From Thermoanaerobacterales bacterium (GTDB taxonomy: Bacteria; Bacillota; Thermosediminibacteria; Thermosediminibacterales; Tepidanaerobacteraceae), in contig DUMA01000026.1 of assembly GCA_012840135.1 (NCBI GenBank), positions 1-54,546 on the forward strand: 54,546 nt of DNA. Direction: 5' to 3'. Shown piece by piece: positions 8,399 through 17,777 of this stretch. Under the pieces are notes generated by a model. It searched no databases, was not told the origin of the DNA, and worked only from the letters and a program-made list of their open reading frames with translations. The stretch's first letter is position 1. Each line of letters begins with the position of its first letter. A program made the position numbers and the translations under genes.

Positions 8399-9880
8399 AT
8401 GAATTTGAAAAAGTTTTTTTTCATTTTTGCTGTATTTTTATTAGTTGTTAATCTTAATACGACTTTTTCAAAAGCAGACCAGGCGTTTTGGGAGCCTATA
8501 AGGGTAGGTCTGTTTTACGATAAATCAGCACTGGAGTCTTACGAATTGGCTTCTCAAAATGGATTCATATTGGGGTTTAAGCAGGATGGGAAATTTAGTC
8601 CAATAATTGAAATTGACGAAAATAATATTGAGGTTTCAGGAATTGATCCTGGGAATTATATTCCTGTAAAAGAAAATATGAAAACCATACAGGAGGCCAG
8701 AGAAATTATCAGCCAGTTGGCGTCAACAAAAAAGGACTGTTATTTTTTTTACAATGGAAACTGGTCTGTATGGGCAAAAGGTCCGGGGAATAGCGGGCTA
8801 GATACGGGAAAATATATCTTGGTAACGTCAAGTTCATTAAAAATCATTCTGCCAGTCAGCATGGAAAGGCCAGCATACTTTTCGCCCACAGATGGGCAGA
8901 AAACTATTTCTCTGAATGGGCGAAGATACAGGGGGTTAATAGAAATACTTCCTTCTCAGGGAAGAAAAATCACTGCCGTCAATGAACTGGAGATGGAGGA
9001 CTATCTATACGGGGTTTTGCCGTTGGAAATGCCCGCAAATTGGCCCCTGGAGGCTTTAAAAGCCCAGGCTGTAGCTTCAAGAACGTACGCTTTGTATAAT
9101 CTTTCTAAATGGGAAAAGCTAGGATTTGACATTTGCGGAAACACTCAGGACCAGGCCTATGGAGGTTTTGACGTTGAAAATACCGCATCAAATGAGGCGG
9201 TAGATGAGACGAAGGGGCAGTACATTCTGTACAATGATAAGCCCATAATGGCTTTGTACCATGCCGACAGCGGAGGTATTACCGAAGACAGCAAAGATGC
9301 TTTGGGCAGTGATTTATCTTATCTCAAGCCGGTAGAAGATTCTTTTGACAAAGATTCACCCAATTCCGTTTGGAATGTATCGCTTTCACTGGAAGATATT
9401 AATGAAAAGATCGGCAAAATATATACCACTTTAGGAAAAATAGTTGGCATTTCCATAGTCGAAAGAACAACTTCGGGAAGGGTTAAAAGTATCATGATTG
9501 AGGGAACATCGGGGAATAAAATATTGTCGGGTTCTGAAATCAGAAACATATTACAGCTAAAGAGCACCCTTTTTGATATTCAAGATAAAGGTGCGAACCT
9601 ATATGTAGTATCCGGCAATAGTGAGCAAAAAGTTTCTGTTAAAGGCAGGGTTGTAATTTCCGCAAGAGGCTTATTTAACCTTGCCGGCCGGAATACTTTC
9701 CTGGCAGGATTCAATGATGTTAAAAATATTTCTTTGGATGGGAACGGCTTTGAGTTTTCCGGCCGCGGATGGGGACACGGCATTGGTATGAGCCAGTGGG
9801 GAGCGAAGGGCATGGCTGAGCAGGGGTATAATTATAAACAGATCTTGCAACACTATTACAAAAATGTTGAAATAAAGTAG
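8399..9880 (+). CDS. spoIID: Stage II sporulation protein D (SpoIID/LytB domain)
   Basis: 493 residues from the ATG at 8399; a TTG one codon earlier is also open and the SD (GGGAG) is close. An N-terminal signal or anchor covers about 4-24. A long N-terminal region is followed by the SpoIID domain from about residue 175, with LPLEMPANWPLEALKAQAVASRTYA holding the catalytic Glu. Later motifs are YHADSGG and the C-terminal GRGWGHGIGMSQWGA. SpoIID is a lytic transglycosylase that trims glycan strands denuded by SpoIIP during engulfment. It is longer than the Bacillus protein (about 340), the extra being N-terminal. It lies 18 bases from ruvB in the same operon. Confidence 0.9.
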   Translation: MNLKKFFFIFAVFLLVVNLNTTFSKADQAFWEPIRVGLFYDKSALESYELASQNGFILGFKQDGKFSPIIEIDENNIEVSGIDPGNYIPVKENMKTIQEAREIISQLASTKKDCYFFYNGNWSVWAKGPGNSGLDTGKYILVTSSSLKIILPVSMERPAYFSPTDGQKTISLNGRRYRGLIEILPSQGRKITAVNELEMEDYLYGVLPLEMPANWPLEALKAQAVASRTYALYNLSKWEKLGFDICGNTQDQAYGGFDVENTASNEAVDETKGQYILYNDKPIMALYHADSGGITEDSKDALGSDLSYLKPVEDSFDKDSPNSVWNVSLSLEDINEKIGKIYTTLGKIVGISIVERTTSGRVKSIMIEGTSGNKILSGSEIRNILQLKSTLFDIQDKGANLYVVSGNSEQKVSVKGRVVISARGLFNLAGRNTFLAGFNDVKNISLDGNGFEFSGRGWGHGIGMSQWGAKGMAEQGYNYKQILQHYYKNVEIK

Positions 9881-9898
9881 TAGAAAGAAGTGCAGCAT

Positions 9899-10924
9899 AT
9901 GGATCTAAAAGAATTTTATTATTATTTGCCAAAGGAGCTTATTGCTCAGGAACCTTTAAAAGATAGAGCCAAGTCAAGACTTCTGGTGCTGGATAGAGAA
10001 ACAGGAGACATAGAACATAGAATCTTTGAGGAAATAGCGGATTACCTGAATCCTGGCGATTGCCTTGTTTTAAATGATACGCGAGTTATTCCCGCAAGAT
10101 TGCTGGGAAGCAGGCAGGATACCGGAGGGAAGATTGAGTTTGTGTTATTAAAAAAAGTAGGGATAAATATCTGGGAAGTTCTCGTCAAACCCGGCAGAAG
10201 GGCCAAAATAGGCTCTGAATTTGTGTTTGGAGATGGACGGTTACGTGCGAAAGTTTTGGATTACACGGATGCGGGGGGGAGGGTTGTGGAGTTTTCTTAC
10301 GAGGGCCTTTTTGAAAATGTGCTGGAAGAACTGGGGCATATGCCAGTGCCTCCTTACATAAAAAGGAAATTGAAAGATAAAGAACGTTACCAGACAGTAT
10401 ATGCTAGAGAACCGGGTTCGGCTGCCGCTCCAACAGCGGGATTGCATTTTACAAAAGAATTGCTGGAAAAAATAAGACAGAAAAAGGTCCATATCGTATT
10501 TATAACCCTTCATGTAGGGTTGGGAACTTTCAGGCCGGTAAAAGTTCAAAGAATCGAAGAACATAAGATGCATGAGGAATACTATGAGGTAAGCCCGGAG
10601 GCTGCTGAAATTATCAATAATGCTAAAAAAAACGGGCACAGGATAATAGCCGTAGGAACCACGTCTACAAGAACTCTGGAAACAGTGGGCAACATGGATG
10701 GAAGTGTAAAACCGCAAAGTGGTTGGTCGGGCATTTTTATTTATCCAGGATATAAATTTAAAGTTATTGATGGACTCATCACAAATTTTCATTTGCCGGA
10801 ATCTACCCTTATCATGCTGGTAAGTGCTTTTGCCGGCAAAGACAAAGTTTTCAAAGCATATGAAGAAGCAATTAAAAAAAAGTACAGATTTTACAGTTTT
10901 GGGGATGCAATGTTTATAAAATAA
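9899..10924 (+). CDS. queA: S-adenosylmethionine:tRNA ribosyltransferase-isomerase QueA
   Basis: 341 residues from the ATG at 9899 ([17 protein letters not shown]), with GAAAGAAG as SD; a GTG three codons earlier is weaker. Family strings are [42 protein letters not shown] and [10 protein letters not shown]. It transfers the ribosyl part of SAM to preQ1-tRNA to make epoxyqueuosine, in the cytoplasm. Tgt, the preceding enzyme of the pathway, is encoded two genes downstream. Confidence 0.95.
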   Translation: MDLKEFYYYLPKELIAQEPLKDRAKSRLLVLDRETGDIEHRIFEEIADYLNPGDCLVLNDTRVIPARLLGSRQDTGGKIEFVLLKKVGINIWEVLVKPGRRAKIGSEFVFGDGRLRAKVLDYTDAGGRVVEFSYEGLFENVLEELGHMPVPPYIKRKLKDKERYQTVYAREPGSAAAPTAGLHFTKELLEKIRQKKVHIVFITLHVGLGTFRPVKVQRIEEHKMHEEYYEVSPEAAEIINNAKKNGHRIIAVGTTSTRTLETVGNMDGSVKPQSGWSGIFIYPGYKFKVIDGLITNFHLPESTLIMLVSAFAGKDKVFKAYEEAIKKKYRFYSFGDAMFIK

Positions 10925-10935
10925 AGGGGGATTAT

Positions 10936-12686
<1,751 letters not shown>

Positions 12687-12759
12687 TGTATAAAAAAGGA
12701 TTTTTCACTTTTGTATAGAATTTAATACCTATAAAATTAAAGAGAAAGGGTGGAATAAT

Positions 12760-13044
12760 TTGAATCCGGCTATCTTCCTGCAGCAATTTGGCCCATTAAT
12801 ATTAATATTTGCGATCTTCTATTTTTTAATTATCAGACCTCAGCAAAAAAGAGAGAAAGATCGTAGAAATATGCTCGCCAGCTTAAAAGAAGGTGATGAT
12901 ATTATCACCATCGGTGGTATTTATGGAAGGATTCTTAACATCAAGGAAGATGTAATTACTCTGGAAGTTGGGGATAAACTTAAGATAAAGGTGACCCGTT
13001 CTGCTATAGGGAATGTTTTAAAGAAAACTGAAAAAAGTGAATAA
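12760..13044 (+). CDS. yajC: Preprotein translocase subunit YajC
   Basis: 94 residues from TTG, with AAAGGGTGG as SD. One N-terminal membrane helix (about 8-26) ends in the family motif FLIIRPQQKREK. A cytoplasmic beta-rich part with GDDIITIGGIYGRI follows. YajC is an accessory subunit of the Sec channel with SecDF. secD and secF lie 0.9 kb downstream, separated by two small genes. Confidence 0.93.
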   Translation: MNPAIFLQQFGPLILIFAIFYFLIIRPQQKREKDRRNMLASLKEGDDIITIGGIYGRILNIKEDVITLEVGDKLKIKVTRSAIGNVLKKTEKSE

Positions 13045-13056
13045 GTTTTGTCATAT

Positions 13057-13099
13057 TCGACCTCCTTCGATAAATAAAGTATTACTAAAAGGAGGTCGA
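13057..13099 (+). promoter_or_regulatory. SD-sequestering hairpin before the TIGR04086-type gene
   Basis: TCGACCTCCTT (13057-13067) is the exact reverse complement of AAGGAGGTCGA (13089-13099). The latter is the full SD of the gene starting at 13106. The 21-base loop is AT-rich. Folding would block initiation. Confidence 0.6.
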
Positions 13100-13105
13100 T
13101 TTATT

Positions 13106-13489
13106 ATGAAGTCTTCCAGGACAAAAAAAACTCTTGATTACATTAAAATTGTCAGAGGGGTTTTAAGTGCCTATCTGCTTACTATGGTTTTATTTCTGAT
13201 CCTGGGTGGAATACTGTATTTTACTAAGATGTCCGAAAATATCATACCTTCAGCAGTCATAGTTTTAAGCGCAGCAAGCATAATAATAAGCGGTATAAAT
13301 TCTACCAGAGATATCGATCAACTGGGCTGGCTCCACGGAGGATTGATTGGATTCTTATATGTAGCTATACTTTTGATCCTGGGATTTTTTGTCATGCCTT
13401 CTATGTCTTATAGGTTGAGCACAGTGATAGATCTAATTTTGGGCTTTGCTATAGGGGTGCTGGCAGGAATTTTGGGGGTGAATCTTTAG
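13106..13489 (+). CDS. Small membrane protein, TIGR04086 family
   Basis: 127 residues from the ATG at 13106, behind a perfect AAGGAGGT SD. The frame is open further up to 13037, but without a ribosome site. There are four hydrophobic helices (about 16-38, 45-65, 75-98 and 104-126) with short loops and a basic N-terminus. It matches a clostridial membrane family commonly encoded between yajC and the SCIFF peptide gene. No function is known. Its SD is caught in a hairpin with an upstream anti-SD. Confidence 0.72.
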   Translation: MKSSRTKKTLDYIKIVRGVLSAYLLTMVLFLILGGILYFTKMSENIIPSAVIVLSAASIIISGINSTRDIDQLGWLHGGLIGFLYVAILLILGFFVMPSMSYRLSTVIDLILGFAIGVLAGILGVNL

Positions 13490-13587
13490 CGGAATGATAA
13501 ATTAAGGTATAAAGAGAGTTTTTGTCTTTTCATTAGTATCATTTTATGTTATAATCTTTGAAGAAAAATTAAAAGGAGGGGCTCAGA

Positions 13588-13737
13588 TTGCGCCATATTG
13601 TAACAATACATAAAGGAGATTTAAACTGCAGTGCGAGTATTGAAAAAAGGGGATGCGGAGAATGCCAGTCATCATGCCAATCAGCATGTAAAACTTCCTG
13701 CACAGTAGCAAATCAGGTTTGTCAAAAAGATAAATAA
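13588..13737 (+). CDS. scfA: SCIFF ranthipeptide precursor (six-cysteine in forty-five)
   Basis: 49 residues from TTG, with AGGAGGGG as SD. The C-terminal half has the diagnostic cysteine ladder: C23, C26, C30, C34, C38 and C45, within CGECQSSCQSACKTSC. SCIFF peptides are precursors that a radical-SAM enzyme (ScfB) crosslinks through Cys thioethers. Two features are odd. There is a seventh cysteine at position 14 in the leader part. No radical-SAM maturase follows either: the gene ends in a terminator and secD comes next. A TATAAT at about 13551 may be its -10. The natural role of SCIFF products is unknown. Confidence 0.88.
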   Translation: MRHIVTIHKGDLNCSASIEKRGCGECQSSCQSACKTSCTVANQVCQKDK

Positions 13738-13740
13738 TAG

Positions 13741-13763
13741 GGGCCTGAAAGAGGCCTTTTTTA
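13741..13763 (+). terminator. Terminator after scfA
   Basis: GGCCT (13742-13746) pairs with AGGCC (13752-13756), followed by six T. Confidence 0.8.
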
Positions 13764-13836
13764 TATGTTGTTTTTATTTTTAAAAAAATAACCTATAACA
13801 TGGTATTTAGGGGAATGATTGCAAATTTCGAAATTA

Positions 13837-13866
13837 TTGACAAGCCAATAAAAGCAGGGATATAAT
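13837..13866 (+). promoter_or_regulatory. Sigma-A-type promoter for secD
   Basis: TTGACA (13837-13842), an 18-base spacer and TATAAT (13861-13866), 38 bases before the secD start. Confidence 0.75.
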
Positions 13867-13904
13867 TAAAGCTGCATTAAGCTTAGATTGGGGGAAGTGA
13901 CCGA

Positions 13905-15146
13905 ATGGATCAAAAAACTAAAAGCATACTTAAAATAGTAGCCATAGTTATTGCTGCGGCCTTTTTAGCTTATTCGCTTCTTGTAGGTTTTCAAATTGCC
14001 GGCTATAAAGTTGTTCCTATTAAAAAAGCTATTAAGCTGGGCCTTGATCTACAGGGAGGCGTTTCGGTACTGCTTGAGGCAAAACCCAAACCGGGGGAAA
14101 CCGTAACAAATGAAAAAATGAATGGAGCAGTGGAAGTCATAAGGGGAAGAGTTGACCAATTGGGTGTAGCCGAACCCCTTATAACACGACAGGGCGATAT
14201 AAGGATTAGAGTTGAACTGCCCGGTGTCAAAGATTCTCAGAAGGCATTGGATATCATAGGGAAAACGGCTTCCCTTGAATTTGTCGGACCCGACGGGAAG
14301 GTAATCCTTACCGGAGACGATGTGAGAGATGCAAAGGCAGTATATGGAAGTCAAAATGAACCCATGGTCAGCCTGAAACTTGACTCAGCGGGTGCAAAAA
14401 AATTCGCTGATGCTACTTCAAAATTTTTACATCAACAGATCGCCATAAAACTTGATAATCAGGTTATTTCCGCTCCTACCGTCCAAGATGTAATTACAGG
14501 GGGAGAAGCGGTGATAACAGGCCTTCCTAGCATCGATAAAGCTGGAGAGCTTGCAACGTTAATACGGGCCGGTGCTCTTCCGGTAGATCTGGAACAGAGG
14601 CAGGTTATGACCGTAGGTCCTACGCTGGGAGCTGATTCCCTGAGCAAGAGCATTAGAGCAGGAGAAATAGGCGTTATTCTGGTATTATTGTTCATGTTGT
14701 TTTATTACCGTATTCCAGGCCTTGTGGCGGACTTTGCACTCCTGGTATATGTGATGATTGTCTTAGTAATTTTTACAGCCATTGGAGCTACTTTGACATT
14801 ACCAGGAATCGCAGGATTTATTCTTTCAATCGGTATGGCAGTTGATGCTAATGTATTGATTTTTGAAAGATTGAAGGAAGAATTAAGAAACGGAAAAACT
14901 TTAAGGGCATCAATAGATGCGGGATTCCATAGGGCTTTGAACACCATAATCGATTCTAACGTAACTACAATTATAGCTGCAATTGTTCTTTTATACTTCG
15001 GATCCGGACCGATCAAAGGCTTTGCAGTTACTCTTATTATAGGTATCCTCACAAGCATGTTTACTGCTATTACTGTTACAAGGGTAATTCTTGTAAATCT
15101 AATAAACGCAAAGATCTTCACCAATAAAAAATTTTATGGAGTATAA
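13905..15146 (+). CDS. secD: Protein translocase subunit SecD
   Basis: 413 residues, ATG after GGGGGAAG. A first membrane helix (about 10-30) is followed by the P1 periplasmic-type domain opening with LGLDLQGGVSVLLEA. Next come the second exported domain with LVIRAGALPVDL-like sequence and five C-terminal helices with GMAVDANVLIFERLKEE. It uses the ion gradient to pull exported chains through SecYEG, together with SecF. The compact length is typical of Clostridia. secF follows 12 bases on. Confidence 0.95.
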   Translation: MDQKTKSILKIVAIVIAAAFLAYSLLVGFQIAGYKVVPIKKAIKLGLDLQGGVSVLLEAKPKPGETVTNEKMNGAVEVIRGRVDQLGVAEPLITRQGDIRIRVELPGVKDSQKALDIIGKTASLEFVGPDGKVILTGDDVRDAKAVYGSQNEPMVSLKLDSAGAKKFADATSKFLHQQIAIKLDNQVISAPTVQDVITGGEAVITGLPSIDKAGELATLIRAGALPVDLEQRQVMTVGPTLGADSLSKSIRAGEIGVILVLLFMLFYYRIPGLVADFALLVYVMIVLVIFTAIGATLTLPGIAGFILSIGMAVDANVLIFERLKEELRNGKTLRASIDAGFHRALNTIIDSNVTTIIAAIVLLYFGSGPIKGFAVTLIIGILTSMFTAITVTRVILVNLINAKIFTNKKFYGV

Positions 15147-15158
15147 GAGGTGAAAAAA

Positions 15159-16031
15159 GTGAAAACATATAAAATAATGGAGAAAAAATGGCTCTGGTTT
15201 GGAATATCTTTAGCTATAATCGCTGTGGGTTTAATAAATATTATTATGTACGGCCTTAACTGGGGCATAGATTTTACCGGAGGCAACATTCTTCAATACA
15301 ATATCCATGAGTCTTATAACCTGCAGGATGTAAGAGCCATTTTATCCAAGTTCAACTTGAAGGACTATGATGTTAAAAAAGCAGGTGATGCGGGACAGGA
15401 ATTAATCATCAGAACTGTACTGTTGACGAAAGAACAGCAGGCTGATATAACAGCAGCTTTAAAACAAAAATGGGCTAAACTTGAACTAATAAGGGCTGAA
15501 AAGGTGGATGCGGTAATCGGAAAGGAACTCCAAAGACAGGCTATTATTGCTCTGATTATAGCAAACATCGGCATGCTCATTTACATCACATTCAGGTTTG
15601 AATTCAAATCGGCTGTAGCTGGCATACTGGCGCTGGTACACGATGTATTGATAGTAATAAGCTTATATGCTATTTTGAGGATTCCTGTTGACAGCACTTT
15701 TATTGCGGTAATACTAACAATAGTAGGTTATTCAATAAATGATACTATTGTTATATTTGATAGAATAAGAGAAAACCTTCGGTTAATGAGAAAAACGCCA
15801 TTCAATGACGTGGCAAACCTGAGTATAGTCCAAACTCTTGCAAGGTCTATAAATACTTCATTGACTACCTTGGTGACCATTATTGCCCTTTTCCTTTTTG
15901 GTGGGGAAACCATCAAGGATTTTACACTGGCGCTTATCGTAGGTATAGCCAGCGGAACATACTCCTCGATATTTATAGCAAGTCCGTTGTGGGCTATGTG
16001 GAGACAAAAGCCAAAAGCCGCTAAAGCTTAA
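15159..16031 (+). CDS. secF: Protein translocase subunit SecF
   Basis: 290 residues from the GTG at 15159, chosen because AGAGGTG lies 7 bases before it; the GTG at 15150 lies inside that SD. It has an N-terminal helix, then the SecF motif LNWGIDFTGGNILQY, and a C-terminal five-helix bundle with VGYSINDTIVIFDRIRENLR. It is the partner of SecD. Confidence 0.95.
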   Translation: MKTYKIMEKKWLWFGISLAIIAVGLINIIMYGLNWGIDFTGGNILQYNIHESYNLQDVRAILSKFNLKDYDVKKAGDAGQELIIRTVLLTKEQQADITAALKQKWAKLELIRAEKVDAVIGKELQRQAIIALIIANIGMLIYITFRFEFKSAVAGILALVHDVLIVISLYAILRIPVDSTFIAVILTIVGYSINDTIVIFDRIRENLRLMRKTPFNDVANLSIVQTLARSINTSLTTLVTIIALFLFGGETIKDFTLALIVGIASGTYSSIFIASPLWAMWRQKPKAAKA

Positions 16032-16045
16032 AAGAGGTGAATTCA

Positions 16046-16354
16046 GTGCTTAAAGAATTGTTTTATGCGGGCATAGGTCTTGCCACCCTTACCAAAGAAA
16101 AAGCTGAAGAGATTATAACTGAGCTAGTAAAAAAAGGAGAACTATCTAAAGAAGACGGAAAAGATGTGCTGAATAGTTTGATGGCCAGAATGCAGGAAGA
16201 GAGAGATAAATTAAAGCAAAAAGTTCAGGAACAGGTGGAAAATGTTATTTCATCGATGAATTTGGTAAGAAAATCCGATTTGGACGAGATTAAACAAAGA
16301 ATTAAAACTCTAGAAGAAAAAATCAATAACATAAAGGAAGAAAAAGAGGTTTAA
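16046..16354 (+). CDS. Phasin-family-like coiled-coil protein
   Basis: 102 residues from GTG, with AAGAGGTGA as SD, 14 bases after secF. It opens with LKELFYAGIGLATLTKEKAEEIITELVKKGE, the pattern of phasin-like proteins of Firmicutes. A long, highly charged coiled coil follows (about 45-100). The terminator overlaps its stop codon. No polyhydroxyalkanoate genes are in the window, so granule binding is not supported. It may be a structural or adaptor protein, co-transcribed with secDF. Confidence 0.7.
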   Translation: MLKELFYAGIGLATLTKEKAEEIITELVKKGELSKEDGKDVLNSLMARMQEERDKLKQKVQEQVENVISSMNLVRKSDLDEIKQRIKTLEEKINNIKEEKEV

Positions 16355-16370
16355 AAGCCTCTTTTTTTAT
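16343..16370 (+). terminator. Terminator of the secDF-phasin unit
   Basis: AGAGG (16345-16349) pairs with CCTCT (16358-16362), followed by seven T. The 5' arm overlaps the end of the phasin-like gene. Confidence 0.75.
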
Positions 16371-16403
16371 ATTAAAAATACTCTTTTAGGAGAAAATATT
16401 GTT

Positions 16404-17777
16404 ATGGCGGCACGAATTTTTGTTGAGAGGGATGTGTTTATGAAGAAATATTCTCAACTTATACGGCATACAGGTAACAATTTTCTATTTGACTTAATTG
16501 ATATTTCTATTCTTGGGACACTGGCAAATACGCCAATACATTTTCACGCTGAAGGGCTTCGCGGAACAGGTAAAACAACTATTATTAGGGCAGCAAAAGA
16601 TATTTTACCAAAAATTAAAAGAATAAAAGGATGCATTTACAACTGCGATCCTTCAAATCCACACTGTCCCGAACACAGAGACCTTTCAAATAAGGATATA
16701 GAACAACTGGGCACTGAATTGATAGATATGCCCTTTCTGGAAATATCACCGTCAGCAAAAAAAGGTACGGTGGTTGGAAGTATCGACCTCAAAAAAATAT
16801 CGTCAAGGGAAGAGCCTGAAGCTGCACTGCTATTAGGAACCATTCCTAGGGCTCACAGAGGAATAATATTTGTGGATGAGATAAACCGCATTGCAGACAC
16901 TTCGCCGGAACTTGCGGATATATTGTTGGATGTCATGGGAACAAAACCCGGGAGAATTCAGATTGAGGAAGTTGGATTACCTACAGTTGTAATACCGGTT
17001 CAGGTAAGTATATGGGCGGCTTCAAACCCCGACGAAGAACCGGGCCCCCTTGAAGATATAAGAAGGCAGCTTTCTGACCGTTTTGATTTTACGGTGAATG
17101 TAGAAAGACCGGTGGATACTGCTGTTTTAAAGATGATATTGGATGGAAACAATGAAAAATATAATGATAGTTATCTGATAGAAGAAAAAAAAGAAAAACT
17201 ACTGCGGGCGCAAGCCATTATAGATGATTTTTCGCTTTCTGATGAAATAAAATCCATTCTGGCTTCGATGTATGTAGATTTTGGCCTGGAGAGTCTGAGA
17301 AGTATTGAAGCAATAATGCTGGGAGCAAAGATACGAGGTGCTCTTCTCGGAAAAAATCCGGATATCGGTGAGATAATATTTTTAGCAAGACTGGCTCTTC
17401 GCCACAGGATGGATGCCAAAAATTTGAATGAACTTATAAAGCATCTAGAACAAAGAAGACATCAGCCTGAAAAGAAATCTGAAGCTGCTATGAAATCCAA
17501 TGATTGCGATTTAAGAAAAGCTGTTTTGCAAAAAAATAACGACCAGAAAATAGGGACAAATTCCGGAAAATTAAAAAACAAATTCTTTAGCCCCCTTGAA
17601 AAAATGATGTCAATTTTAACAAATAAATTTTCATCTTCTGCAGGTGGAAAAAACAACAGGCCTATTTCTTCAGACCCTAAAGATATGGATATTAAAGCCC
17701 CTTCAAAAAAAGCTATATCTCTTAAACAATTGGAGTTAAAGGATTATGTAAAAAAAGAGGAGGAACTTCGCAGGTGA
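16404..17777 (+). CDS. Magnesium-chelatase ChlI-like AAA+ ATPase
   Basis: 457 residues from the ATG at 16404 (AGGAGA about 10 bases upstream); an ATG at 16440 with GAGAGGGA is equally possible. Walker A GLRGTGKTT is at 51-59 and Walker B IIFVDE ends at residue 159. Between them are GSIDLKK and LLLGTIPRAHRGIIFVDEIN, both ChlI/BchI-type signatures. A cysteine cluster (C77, C81, C88) after Walker A could hold a metal. The C-terminal 100 residues are basic, low complexity and variable. No tetrapyrrole or cobalt genes are near, so this is not a chlorophyll enzyme. It overlaps the VWA gene by 4 bases, giving a motor/adaptor pair of unknown target. Confidence 0.8.
   Translation: MAARIFVERDVFMKKYSQLIRHTGNNFLFDLIDISILGTLANTPIHFHAEGLRGTGKTTIIRAAKDILPKIKRIKGCIYNCDPSNPHCPEHRDLSNKDIEQLGTELIDMPFLEISPSAKKGTVVGSIDLKKISSREEPEAALLLGTIPRAHRGIIFVDEINRIADTSPELADILLDVMGTKPGRIQIEEVGLPTVVIPVQVSIWAASNPDEEPGPLEDIRRQLSDRFDFTVNVERPVDTAVLKMILDGNNEKYNDSYLIEEKKEKLLRAQAIIDDFSLSDEIKSILASMYVDFGLESLRSIEAIMLGAKIRGALLGKNPDIGEIIFLARLALRHRMDAKNLNELIKHLEQRRHQPEKKSEAAMKSNDCDLRKAVLQKNNDQKIGTNSGKLKNKFFSPLEKMMSILTNKFSSSAGGKNNRPISSDPKDMDIKAPSKKAISLKQLELKDYVKKEEELRR

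Noticed and set aside
8365-8451. 28-codon frame behind GGGAGGA at the end of ruvB, overlapping the spoIID start
   Set aside because: It ends soon, has no recognisable sequence, and is out of frame with spoIID. It could at most aid translational coupling, so it is not called as a gene.
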